Under the pieces are notes generated by a model that saw only the letters and a program-made list of their open reading frames with translations, was not told where the DNA came from and searched no databases. A stretch of 7,846 nucleotides of DNA. Origin: Acidobacteriaceae bacterium (lineage in GTDB: Bacteria > Acidobacteriota > Terriglobia > Bryobacterales > Bryobacteraceae). The stretch is from NCBI GenBank assembly GCA_019246575.1, contig JAFAQG010000301.1:1-7846 (forward strand), in the 5' to 3' direction. Shown one piece after another: positions 1-6,475 of this stretch. Both the position numbers and the translations under genes were made by a program. Position 1 is the first letter of the stretch. Every line of letters begins with the position of its first letter.

Positions 1-40
1 CTTCAACACCTGATGGGCGGCGCTCGCGAAGATTCGTGAA

Positions 41-69
41 TTGAAAGCCGGCCGGCGTTCATCTAAAAA
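41..69 (+). promoter_or_regulatory. Possible promoter of ndh, leaderless geometry
   Basis: TTGAAA (41-46), one mismatch from the sigma-70 -35 consensus, is followed after 17 bases by TAAAAA (64-69), which matches the -10 consensus at four of six positions. A start site about 6 bases downstream would fall on or beside the ndh ATG at 75, and no Shine-Dalgarno sequence is present. The rest of bases 1-74 holds no recognisable gene; frame 1 is open to a TGA at 37-39 and could be the tail of an upstream gene, but this cannot be tested here. The call is weak and depends on spacing. Confidence 0.3.
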
Positions 70-74
70 TTGGC

Positions 75-1415
75 ATGGCCGATCCACATAGAGTCGTAAT
101 TCTCGGGGCGGGCTTCGGAGGGCTCTACGCAGCACAAGCCTTACGGCACGCGCCTGTGGATGTCACCATCATTGACAAACGAAATTTTCATCTGTTTCAA
201 CCACTCCTGTACCAGGTTGCAACTGGATCTCTGGCGCCGGGAGAAATCGCTGCTCCCATCCGTGGCATCCTGAGCCGGCAGAAAAACACTCGTACATTGC
301 TGGGCGAAGCCGTTGATATCGATCCCACCGCGAAACATGTTGTCCTGAAGGATGGATCGTCGATTCCCTACCATTCGCTGATTGTCGCAACGGGCTCGCA
401 GCCCAGTTACTTCGGCCATGATGAATGGAACACTTGGGCGCCGCCGTTGAAGAGCATCGAAGATGCAACCCGGGTGCGCCACAAAATTCTTAGGGCGTTT
501 GAAGAAGCGGAGCGGACGAGCGATCCGGCCGAACGCAGAGCGTGGCTAACCTTCGTGATTGTCGGTGGGGGTGCAACGGGAGTAGAACTCGCCGGCGCGC
601 TTGCCGAAATTGCGCACCATACGCTGAAAAATGACTTCCGCTCCATCCGGCCGCAAGACGCGACCATCCTCGTCGTCGATGGTGGATCGCGCGCTCTCGC
701 CAGTTTCCCTGAGGACTTGTCGAAAAAGGCAGAGGAGTCCCTGAAACGGCTTGGCGTCACCCTTCGATTCAATGTCACGGTCACCGGCGTCGATGCGGAT
801 GGTGCGACTGTTAAGACTGCATCCGGATCCGACCATATCGCCTCTCATACGGTCATCTGGGCGGCTGGAGTTGCGGTTTCGGATTTTGCGCGACAGCTCG
901 CAAACCGCACAAATGCGCCCACGACCAAGTCCGGCCATATCAAGGTGAACGACGATCTCACGATCCCGAGATATCCGGACATCTTTGTCGTCGGCGATCT
1001 CGCATATCTGCTCGATGCGAAAGGCAAGCCACTGCCGGGCGTAGCGCAGGTGGCGATGCAAGGGGGATCGTACGCCGCGAAAACGATTATCAAGCGCGTG
1101 CGCGGGAATCGGGATATTCGAGCCTTTCACTATTTCGATAAGGGCGAACTCGCGGTCATCGGCAGAGCCGCCGCGGTGGCGAATATCTTCGGAGTTCAGA
1201 TCTCCGGTTTTTTTGCGTGGCTGGTCTGGTTGTTCATCCACCTGCTGTACATCGTCGAATTCCAAAGCCGTCTGCTGGTGCTTATCGAATGGGGTTTTCT
1301 CTATCTCACTTTCAATCGAGGCGCGCGTCTCATCACGGGTGTCGATTCCGAAGACGCCTTGATCGACAAAGCACCCATCACAAAGCGCACCGGCTCCGCA
1401 ACCGTCGGCGTATGA
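75..1415 (+). CDS. ndh: Type II NADH dehydrogenase (NADH:quinone oxidoreductase)
   Basis: This is a single-subunit, non-proton-pumping flavoenzyme that passes electrons from NADH to membrane quinone. The 446 residues have the usual family length. The N-terminal FAD-binding Rossmann motif GAGFGG is at residues 11-16, followed by the family signature FHLFQPLLYQVATG (38-51). The nucleotide-binding motif VGGGATGVE is at 163-171. An acidic residue, Asp202, ends the next strand and favours NADH over NADPH. The second FAD contact, VVGDLA, is at 305-310, and the quinone-site segment AQVAMQGG at 324-331. Residues about 375-412 are very hydrophobic and aromatic with basic residues near the end, typical of the C-terminal membrane anchor. 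The ATG start leaves only four residues before the Rossmann strand, so no later start is plausible. It heads a tight plus-strand series. A related ferredoxin/NADP or sulfide-quinone oxidoreductase is much less likely given the FQPLLYQVATG motif. Confidence 0.93.
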   Translation: MADPHRVVILGAGFGGLYAAQALRHAPVDVTIIDKRNFHLFQPLLYQVATGSLAPGEIAAPIRGILSRQKNTRTLLGEAVDIDPTAKHVVLKDGSSIPYHSLIVATGSQPSYFGHDEWNTWAPPLKSIEDATRVRHKILRAFEEAERTSDPAERRAWLTFVIVGGGATGVELAGALAEIAHHTLKNDFRSIRPQDATILVVDGGSRALASFPEDLSKKAEESLKRLGVTLRFNVTVTGVDADGATVKTASGSDHIASHTVIWAAGVAVSDFARQLANRTNAPTTKSGHIKVNDDLTIPRYPDIFVVGDLAYLLDAKGKPLPGVAQVAMQGGSYAAKTIIKRVRGNRDIRAFHYFDKGELAVIGRAAAVANIFGVQISGFFAWLVWLFIHLLYIVEFQSRLLVLIEWGFLYLTFNRGARLITGVDSEDALIDKAPITKRTGSATVGV

Positions 1416-1416
1416 T
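1411..1416 (+). promoter_or_regulatory. Possible -10 element just before the phosphatase gene
   Basis: TATGAT matches TATAAT at five of six positions and overlaps the ndh stop codon. Its last base lies 8 bases before the phosphatase ATG at 1425, so a start site would fall at or next to the A of the ATG. No -35 box is seen 17 bases upstream. There is no Shine-Dalgarno sequence in the 9-base gap. Chance occurrence is quite possible. Confidence 0.25.
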
Positions 1417-1424
1417 CTTTTTAC

Positions 1425-3071
1425 ATGGAATTGTTCATCACGGGGCCGGGCGGCTCAGTGAAAACTCTCGAACTGCGCGATAGCGGCATACGAATTGGTC
1501 GTGCTGCGGATAATGACTTGGCTTATCCGACCGATGCTGCCCTATCGCGCCATCACATCTGTATTAAGCCGGCCACTGCGGGGTGGGTGATTGAGGACTG
1601 CGGCAGCTTAAACGGAACAGTTGTAAATGGTGAACGGCTGGAGCAGTCGCATCGCCTGGAACCGGGCGATCGCGTCTATGCAGGTCAGTTAGTCATCGAA
1701 GTGCGTGACCCGGCGCAGTCTTCGAACAGCGTCGTTACGTTCGTTCGGGAAGACACGCGGAAGCTGAAGAGCAGCTCGACGGTCGTTACCAGCCTCGACA
1801 AAGCGCTGAGGCAAGCGGCGTATCACAAGAATGCACCACCGGCTGCCACACGAGCGCTGGCGGCGTTGATCCGCGCCGGCCAAGAGCTCGCGGGCCACCG
1901 CCCGCTGGGCGAACTCTTTGAGGTAATACTCGATCTGGCGCTCTCGGCCATCGAAGCATCCAGAGGCGTCATTCTCACCATCGACAACGGTCAACTGGCA
2001 GTTCGCGCCAGCAGGGGCGAAGATTTCTCAATCAGCACTGCCGTCCGCGACCGCGTCCTGAGAGAAAAATCATCTTTGATGATCAGCGACGCGCAGTTCG
2101 ATCCCGCGCTTCGCGAACAGAAGAGTATTGTGGCCCAATCGGTGCGCAGTATTCTCGCCGCGCCGCTGCAAGCGGGTGACCAGGTCATTGGTCTTATTTA
2201 TGTAGATAACGGGAAGACTCTGCGGCCGTTTTCTCAGGAAGACCTTGACTTACTAACGGTTATGGCGCACGTCGCGGCTATTCGTATCGAGCACGCCAGG
2301 CTTATCGCGGTTGAGCAGGAAGAGAAGCTTATGCTATTCGAGCTGGCGCAGGCGACTGAAATCCAGCAGAGCCTGCTCGCAACGGAGCCGCCCGTCTGCG
2401 AAGGATACGAAGTTACCGCATTCAATCTCCCCTGCCGCGCTGTGGGCGGCGATTACTATGACTTCCTGACATACGAGGACGGCCGGCTTGGTTTTGTTGT
2501 GGCCGACGTATGTGGCAAAGGCCTTGCCGCGGCACTCATGACCTCCAGCCTTCAGGCGCGTGTTCACATGTTGCGCGAATCATACGCCGCCCCCGCAGCC
2601 GCGATGACAGCGCTCAATCGCAGTCTAGGCCGGCGATTTCCGCTCGGGCGTTTCATCACGCTGTTCTATGGCTTGCTCGAACCCTCGACGGGAAATCTGC
2701 TGTACGCGAATGCGGGACACAATCATCCGTTTCTGTTGCGCCACTCAGGAGCGGTGGAGCGTTTGCGGCAAGGCGGTCTCGTGTTGGGGCTTTGCCCCGA
2801 TGTGGAGTATCAAACTTACACTGCACAGCTACAGCCCGGAGACATGCTCGCCCTATACAGCGATGGCGTTACGGAGGCCTCGAAGCTGCACGGTGAACAG
2901 TTCGGCGACACTGGGCTGGCTGAGTTTCTCGTCGAAAATCGAGGTCGGCCCTGTTGTGAAATCATGACCGAACTCGTGGCGCATGTGCGCAGTTGGTCCG
3001 GTAGAGCCGCCTTTGAAGACGATTTCACAGCCGTCTTACTACGCCGTCAACTCACGCCTGGCATTCCCTGA
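1425..3071 (+). CDS. FHA-GAF-SpoIIE (PP2C-type) serine/threonine phosphatase
   Basis: This 548-residue cytoplasmic signalling protein has three domains. The N-terminal FHA domain (about 1-95) shows GR at 24-25, SRHH at 41-44, SLNGT at 61-65 and N68, the phosphothreonine-reading set. A GAF sensor domain covers about 150-292 and ends in the typical GLIYVDN (256-262). A helical linker containing QATEIQQSLL (309-318), as in RsbU-type proteins, leads to a SpoIIE/PP2C phosphatase (about 325-540). Metal-binding residues are present: GGDYYDF (341-347), VADVCGKG (359-366), YANAGHNHP (428-436), YSDGVTEA (478-485) and EDDFT (531-535), so it should be active. Known relatives dephosphorylate anti-sigma-factor antagonists in partner-switching pathways, but no such partner is encoded here. 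The start is the first ATG, 9 bases after ndh, without a Shine-Dalgarno sequence; it sits 13 residues before the first FHA strand pair. No transmembrane segment is visible. The ligand of the GAF domain cannot be told. Confidence 0.92.
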   Translation: MELFITGPGGSVKTLELRDSGIRIGRAADNDLAYPTDAALSRHHICIKPATAGWVIEDCGSLNGTVVNGERLEQSHRLEPGDRVYAGQLVIEVRDPAQSSNSVVTFVREDTRKLKSSSTVVTSLDKALRQAAYHKNAPPAATRALAALIRAGQELAGHRPLGELFEVILDLALSAIEASRGVILTIDNGQLAVRASRGEDFSISTAVRDRVLREKSSLMISDAQFDPALREQKSIVAQSVRSILAAPLQAGDQVIGLIYVDNGKTLRPFSQEDLDLLTVMAHVAAIRIEHARLIAVEQEEKLMLFELAQATEIQQSLLATEPPVCEGYEVTAFNLPCRAVGGDYYDFLTYEDGRLGFVVADVCGKGLAAALMTSSLQARVHMLRESYAAPAAAMTALNRSLGRRFPLGRFITLFYGLLEPSTGNLLYANAGHNHPFLLRHSGAVERLRQGGLVLGLCPDVEYQTYTAQLQPGDMLALYSDGVTEASKLHGEQFGDTGLAEFLVENRGRPCCEIMTELVAHVRSWSGRAAFEDDFTAVLLRRQLTPGIP

Positions 3072-3079
3072 GAACAATG

Positions 3080-3085
3080 TAGAAT
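3080..3085 (+). promoter_or_regulatory. Possible -10 element just before the permease gene
   Basis: TAGAAT matches TATAAT at five of six positions and lies in the 20-base gap between the phosphatase and permease genes. It ends 6 bases before the permease TTG start at 3092, so transcription from it would give little or no leader. No good -35 box is seen at the expected distance. The same bases carry the in-frame TAG that blocks any longer permease reading frame. Confidence 0.25.
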
Positions 3086-3091
3086 GGCGGC

Positions 3092-4657
3092 TTGAGTCTG
3101 AATTTACTTTGTAAGAAGAACCTAAACGACCTGCTTCTCGAATCCGAGGGTGAAAAGGGCGGCCTGAAGCGCGCGCTCGGCCCGTTAAATTTGATCACCT
3201 TGGGCATCGGTGCGATTATCGGCACCGGAATTTTCGTACTCACCGGCCCGGTTGCGGCGACGGCGGCAGGCCCCGCAATCGTTCTCTCGTTCATCATTGC
3301 TGGAATTGGCTGCGCCTTCGCGGGCCTCTGCTACGCCGAATTCGCGGCTCTCATACCCATCGCGGGCAGTTCTTACAGCTACGCGTACGCAACTCTCGGT
3401 GAAATCGTCGCCTGGGTGATCGGCTGGGCGCTGGTTCTCGAGTACGCCTTCGGCGCAGCGACGGTAGCAGTTGGCTGGAGCGGGTATGTAGCGAGTCTGT
3501 TGCAGGATTTCGGCATCAATGTTCCTTCCTCCATTTCGCACGCACCCGGGACGGAGATGGTTCTGTATCACAACCGCTGGGTGCCGCTGGCGACAATACC
3601 CGCCGATTTGCAGCACAACCTGGCCGGCATCCCGCATGCCGTCTCACGTTTCGATTTGCTGGCCTTAGTCGGCATTCTGATGATGACGGCGATTCTGGTC
3701 AAAGGCATCAAAGAATCGGCCAATGTCAATACTGCGATCGTGGTCGTGAAGGTCTCGGTGCTCGTCGTCTTTATCGGCCTCGGCGTCGCATATCTCGCCG
3801 CTCATACAGGTGTGGCGGCCGGCAACTGGCATCCCTTCATTCCGCCGAATCAAGGTCATTTCGGCGAATTCGGTTGGAGCGGCATCCTGCGCGGAGCCGG
3901 CATCATCTTCTTTGCCTATATCGGATTTGATGCTGTTTCCACCGCGGCTCAGGAAGCGAAGAAACCGCAGCGCGATATGCCGATCGGCATTCTCGGCTCG
4001 CTGGTTGTCTGCACCATTCTTTACATTCTGGTCGCCATCGTGCTCACCGGTCTCGTTCCCTATACTCGTTTGAATGTTGCCGATCCCATCGCGCTTGGGA
4101 TTGACATCACGGGCGTGCAATGGGGCAGCCTGCTCGTAAAGATCGGCGCAATTGGCGGCCTGACCTCGACGATGCTGGTCATGTTGCTCGGCCAGAGCCG
4201 GATCTTCTTCACCATGGCTCACGACCGGCTGCTTTGGGAGTGGGCCGGACGGGTTCACCCGACGTTGCGCACGCCGTATCTTTCGACCATAGTGGTGGGC
4301 ATTTGTGTGGCGCTCTTGGCGGCTACGCTACCGATCTCGACGTTGGACGAGCTCACCAGCATCGGCACGCTTTTCGCGTTTACGATTGTCTGCGCCGGAG
4401 TCTGGATATTGCGCCGCCGCCAACCCAGCCTCGCGCGGCCCTTCAAAACGCCCTGGGTGCCATTTGTCCCCATCATGGGCATGTTAATTTCGCTCGCTTT
4501 GATGTTCTCGCTTCACGGACTCACCTGGGAAGTCTTCTTGATCTGGCTCGTTGTCGGTCTGGGAGTGTACTTCGCTTACAGCCGCAAGCACAGCCACGTT
4601 CAGAACTTGGAAAGGGTTGCGCAGCGGCCGTCCGCGCCCGTTCGTCCACAAGCGTAG
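3092..4657 (+). CDS. APC-superfamily amino acid permease (cationic amino acid transporter type)
   Basis: This integral inner-membrane secondary transporter has 521 residues and about 12 hydrophobic helices. The TM1 substrate-binding signature GIGAIIGTGIFVLTG is at 38-52. The TM6 and following-loop motif FFAYIGFDAVSTAAQE, then AKKPQRDMPIGI, is at 273-300, both typical of the YfnA/CAT branch. A long extracytoplasmic loop between TM3 and TM4-5 (about 140-185) also fits that branch. The basic C-terminal tail (498-521) should be cytoplasmic. The start is taken as TTG because an in-frame TAG lies 12 bases upstream at 3080-3082, no ATG or GTG lies between, and the N-terminal leader before TM1 has the normal family length. 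No clear Shine-Dalgarno sequence precedes it. The true substrate (cationic, branched-chain or other amino acid) cannot be fixed from sequence. It lies 20 bases after the phosphatase gene and ends 7 bases from the convergent thiE stop. Confidence 0.9.
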   Translation: MSLNLLCKKNLNDLLLESEGEKGGLKRALGPLNLITLGIGAIIGTGIFVLTGPVAATAAGPAIVLSFIIAGIGCAFAGLCYAEFAALIPIAGSSYSYAYATLGEIVAWVIGWALVLEYAFGAATVAVGWSGYVASLLQDFGINVPSSISHAPGTEMVLYHNRWVPLATIPADLQHNLAGIPHAVSRFDLLALVGILMMTAILVKGIKESANVNTAIVVVKVSVLVVFIGLGVAYLAAHTGVAAGNWHPFIPPNQGHFGEFGWSGILRGAGIIFFAYIGFDAVSTAAQEAKKPQRDMPIGILGSLVVCTILYILVAIVLTGLVPYTRLNVADPIALGIDITGVQWGSLLVKIGAIGGLTSTMLVMLLGQSRIFFTMAHDRLLWEWAGRVHPTLRTPYLSTIVVGICVALLAATLPISTLDELTSIGTLFAFTIVCAGVWILRRRQPSLARPFKTPWVPFVPIMGMLISLALMFSLHGLTWEVFLIWLVVGLGVYFAYSRKHSHVQNLERVAQRPSAPVRPQA

Positions 4658-4670
4658 CGCGGAGTTACGC
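4652..4670. terminator. Short imperfect hairpin spanning both convergent stop codons
   Basis: GCGTAGC (4652-4658) pairs with GTTACGC (4664-4670) around a 5-base loop, with one G-U pair in plus-strand RNA and one mismatch in minus-strand RNA. It contains the permease TAG (4655-4657) and the thiE TAA (complement of 4665-4667). There is no U-tract on either side, so it is at best a weak or factor-assisted terminator. No stronger terminator is visible in the 7-base intergenic gap. Confidence 0.25.
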
Positions 4671-5306
4671 GGTCGCCTTCAGCCACTCCGTTGCTCGTTT
4701 CTTCAGAGCCGCGCGCTTGGGGGAGTCGGGCAAAATGCCCGCGATGATTGCAACCGAATCTGCACGCGCCGCGAGCACATCGCTCGCAGTTTCAAGCTTG
4801 ATTCCTCCGATCGCAACCAGCGGCTTTTTCGTCAACGGCCGGAGAGCACGCAGGCGCTCAATACCGATCACCGGGTCGGGCTTCAGTTTCGATTCTGTAG
4901 CGAAGATGGGACCGAGCGACAAGTACTGGACAGGTTCTTCGTCGCCGCGAACTAATTGCTGGCGGTTATGTGTAGAAAAACCCATGACGTTATCCGGAGT
5001 AACACGCCGCGCGGCTACAGGCGGAAGATCATCCTGTCCAACATGAAGAGCTGTGCCGAGAAGCTGCGCATAGTCGGCGTGATCATTCAGAACGAATAAT
5101 ACGCCGGCCGTGTCGCACAAGCTTTTGATTTCGGCAGCTTCATCGTATTCTGCCTGCGTCCATTTTTCCTTATGCCGGTATTGCAGAATTCTTACGCCCG
5201 CCTCGAGTAATGCCTCAGCAGCGTCGCGGATCGCCCAACCGCGCCCGGCAAGCACTGCCGTATCAAGTATGGGATAGAACGCCGGTGGCTTGAACGTTAC
5301 GTCCAC
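4665..5306 (-). CDS. thiE: Thiamine-phosphate synthase
   Basis: The enzyme joins HMP pyrophosphate and thiazole phosphate to form thiamine phosphate in the cytoplasm. At 213 residues it has the usual length for a TIM-barrel ThiE. Recognisable motifs are LQYRHK (41-46, family Q-x-R-x-K), VLNDHADYA (72-80), LHVGQDDLP (87-95), SLGPIFATESK (130-140) and PLVAIGGI (162-169), followed by IIAGIL (187-192) near the phosphate site. The motif GPIFATESK has Ala and Ser where many members have Pro and Thr (GPIFPTxTK); both changes are conservative and activity is expected. The GTG start is chosen because AAGGAG lies 7 bases upstream. It overlaps the end of ribBA by 10 bases, which suggests translational coupling. 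No other thiamine gene is in the window. TenI, a ThiE-like thiazole tautomerase, is the main alternative; the retained substrate motifs favour ThiE. Confidence 0.9.
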   Translation of the reverse strand: MDVTFKPPAFYPILDTAVLAGRGWAIRDAAEALLEAGVRILQYRHKEKWTQAEYDEAAEIKSLCDTAGVLFVLNDHADYAQLLGTALHVGQDDLPPVAARRVTPDNVMGFSTHNRQQLVRGDEEPVQYLSLGPIFATESKLKPDPVIGIERLRALRPLTKKPLVAIGGIKLETASDVLAARADSVAIIAGILPDSPKRAALKKRATEWLKATA

Positions 5307-6457
5307 ATCGCCACTCCTTCCGCCGTACCGGCTGGAAACGGAATTTGCGCGGTGATCTGAATTCCGAAGCCCTCGAGTCCAACGACTTTCCGCGGGTGGT
5401 TTGTGAGCAGACGGATCGTCGAAAGCCCGAGATCGGATAAGATCTGAGCGCCGATGCCGGCTTCATGCTGAACGGGTTGGTGATGCTCGGCAGGAATAAA
5501 ACTCGTTTGGCTTCTGCCATGAGTGAGCAATTGATGATCTCTTTCGTGCCATTGGGAACGAATTCCTGGCCCAGTCTGATGAAGATACACGAACACGCCG
5601 CATTCCCCGTTCGCGATGGTCTGCAATGCCCGGCCGATGAGCTCATGACAATCGCAATCGAGCGAATGGAACACATCGCCGTACACGCAATGCGAATGCA
5701 TGCGCACCAAGACGTCTGCTTTCCCGCTTACGTCGCCATAGACAAGAGCCATATGCGCTTCTTTATCGAGCTTGCTTACGTACCGGATGACTTCGAATTC
5801 GCCGTAAGCCGTTCGGATATGACCCTGGGCTTCGCGCTCGATAAAGCGCTCGTTCTGGATGCGATACCGGATGAGATCCGCGACCGAAATCATCTTCATG
5901 CGGTAACGATCGCAGAATTCCATGAGCTGCGGAATGCGGGCCATGGTTCCGTCTTCATTCATGACTTCGCAGATAACGCCGCCACCGCCCAGACCGGCAA
6001 GACGAGCAAGATCAACGGCAGCCTCCGTCTGCCCCGAACGGACCAGCACTCCACCTGGCCGCGCTCGTAGCGGGAACACGTGGCCCGGGCGCGCCAGGTC
6101 CTTCGGCCGCGTGTTTGGATCCATTGCGACGCGGATCGTATGCGCACGATCATAAGCCGAGATGCCGGTTGTTACGCCTTCGGCGGCGTCGATCGCTTCG
6201 CAAAATGCTGTCCCGAACCGTGCGGTATTCACCGGCGACATCGGTTGCAACTCGAGGCGATCGCAGATCTCGCGATCGAGCGCTAAACAAATCAGGCCGC
6301 GCCCGTGTGTGGCCATAAAGTTGATGGCCTCGGGAGTGATCCTTTCGGCTGCGATCGTCAGATCGCCTTCGTTTTCACGATCCTCATCATCGACCACAAC
6401 GAGGATCTTGCCTTGGCGGAAATCCTCGATCGCCTCAGCGATAGAAGCGAACGGCAT
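5297..6457 (-). CDS. ribBA: RibBA: DHBP synthase fused to a diverged GTP cyclohydrolase II domain
   Basis: The RibB half (about 1-200) converts ribulose 5-phosphate to the four-carbon unit of riboflavin; the RibA half (about 205-375) belongs to the family that opens GTP for the other branch. RibB motifs are DDEDRENEGD (23-32), THGRGLICLAL (50-60), EGVTTGISAYDR (93-104), RPGHVFPLRAR (123-133) and NEDGTMAR (167-174). The usual metal-binding GHTEA reads GQTEA, giving Gln143. The RibA half keeps the zinc set, HSHCVYGD with CDC (C257, C268, C270), and RLLTNHPRKVVGLEG (349-363). However, the GRG of the catalytic loop is GPG (Pro297), and the Arg of the family's R-E-x-GIGAQIL stretch is His331. GTP cyclohydrolase activity is therefore doubtful. 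The start is ATG, 18 bases after the aldolase gene, with no strong Shine-Dalgarno; an ATG 12 bases upstream is cut off by an in-frame TGA. The 386 residues are near normal length and the frame is intact. Confidence 0.9.
   Translation of the reverse strand: MPFASIAEAIEDFRQGKILVVVDDEDRENEGDLTIAAERITPEAINFMATHGRGLICLALDREICDRLELQPMSPVNTARFGTAFCEAIDAAEGVTTGISAYDRAHTIRVAMDPNTRPKDLARPGHVFPLRARPGGVLVRSGQTEAAVDLARLAGLGGGGVICEVMNEDGTMARIPQLMEFCDRYRMKMISVADLIRYRIQNERFIEREAQGHIRTAYGEFEVIRYVSKLDKEAHMALVYGDVSGKADVLVRMHSHCVYGDVFHSLDCDCHELIGRALQTIANGECGVFVYLHQTGPGIRSQWHERDHQLLTHGRSQTSFIPAEHHQPVQHEAGIGAQILSDLGLSTIRLLTNHPRKVVGLEGFGIQITAQIPFPAGTAEGVAMWT
5314..5319 (-). promoter_or_regulatory. Shine-Dalgarno sequence of thiE inside ribBA
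   Basis: The minus strand reads AAGGAG here, 7 bases before the GTG at 5306-5304. It lies within the last codons of ribBA and decides the thiE start. A ribosome finishing ribBA would terminate at 5297, just past the thiE start, which fits coupled translation. Confidence 0.75.
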
Positions 6458-6475
6458 TCAAACCGGCATGAATGG

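Noticed and set aside
48..57. GCCGGCCGGC palindrome before ndh as a terminator or operator
   Set aside because: It is a 10-base self-complementary sequence with no loop or U-tract and no repeated copy nearby; such runs are expected by chance in GC-rich DNA.
1208..1214. Run of seven T in ndh as a possible slippage or frameshift site
   Set aside because: The run encodes Phe-Phe in the expected membrane anchor and the frame continues normally to the usual C-terminal length.
546..1265. 239-codon open frame on the minus strand opposite ndh
   Set aside because: It is antisense to a well-supported gene, is rich in Arg and Asp, and shows no recognisable domain; it is a by-product of codon bias in ndh.
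3084..3095. ATG-GCG-GCT-TGA mini-ORF overlapping the permease start as a leader peptide or frameshifted start
   Set aside because: Three codons are too few to support, it is in a different frame, and the TTG frame gives a normal-length N-terminus without needing a frameshift.
3665..4258. 197-codon open frame on the minus strand opposite the permease
   Set aside because: The product is very polar and rich in His, Asp and Asn, as expected from the complement of hydrophobic transmembrane codons. No motif and no start signal support it.
4120..5046. 308-codon open frame on the plus strand crossing the permease end and thiE
   Set aside because: It overlaps two clear genes in other frames and has low-complexity Arg/Ser/Ala composition with no domain.
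5263..5676. Alternative minus-strand frame within ribBA as evidence of a frameshift in the RibA domain
   Set aside because: The ribBA frame continues through recognisable motifs on both sides (zinc site and GIGAQIL/RLLTN), while the alternative frame has no RibA-like residues.
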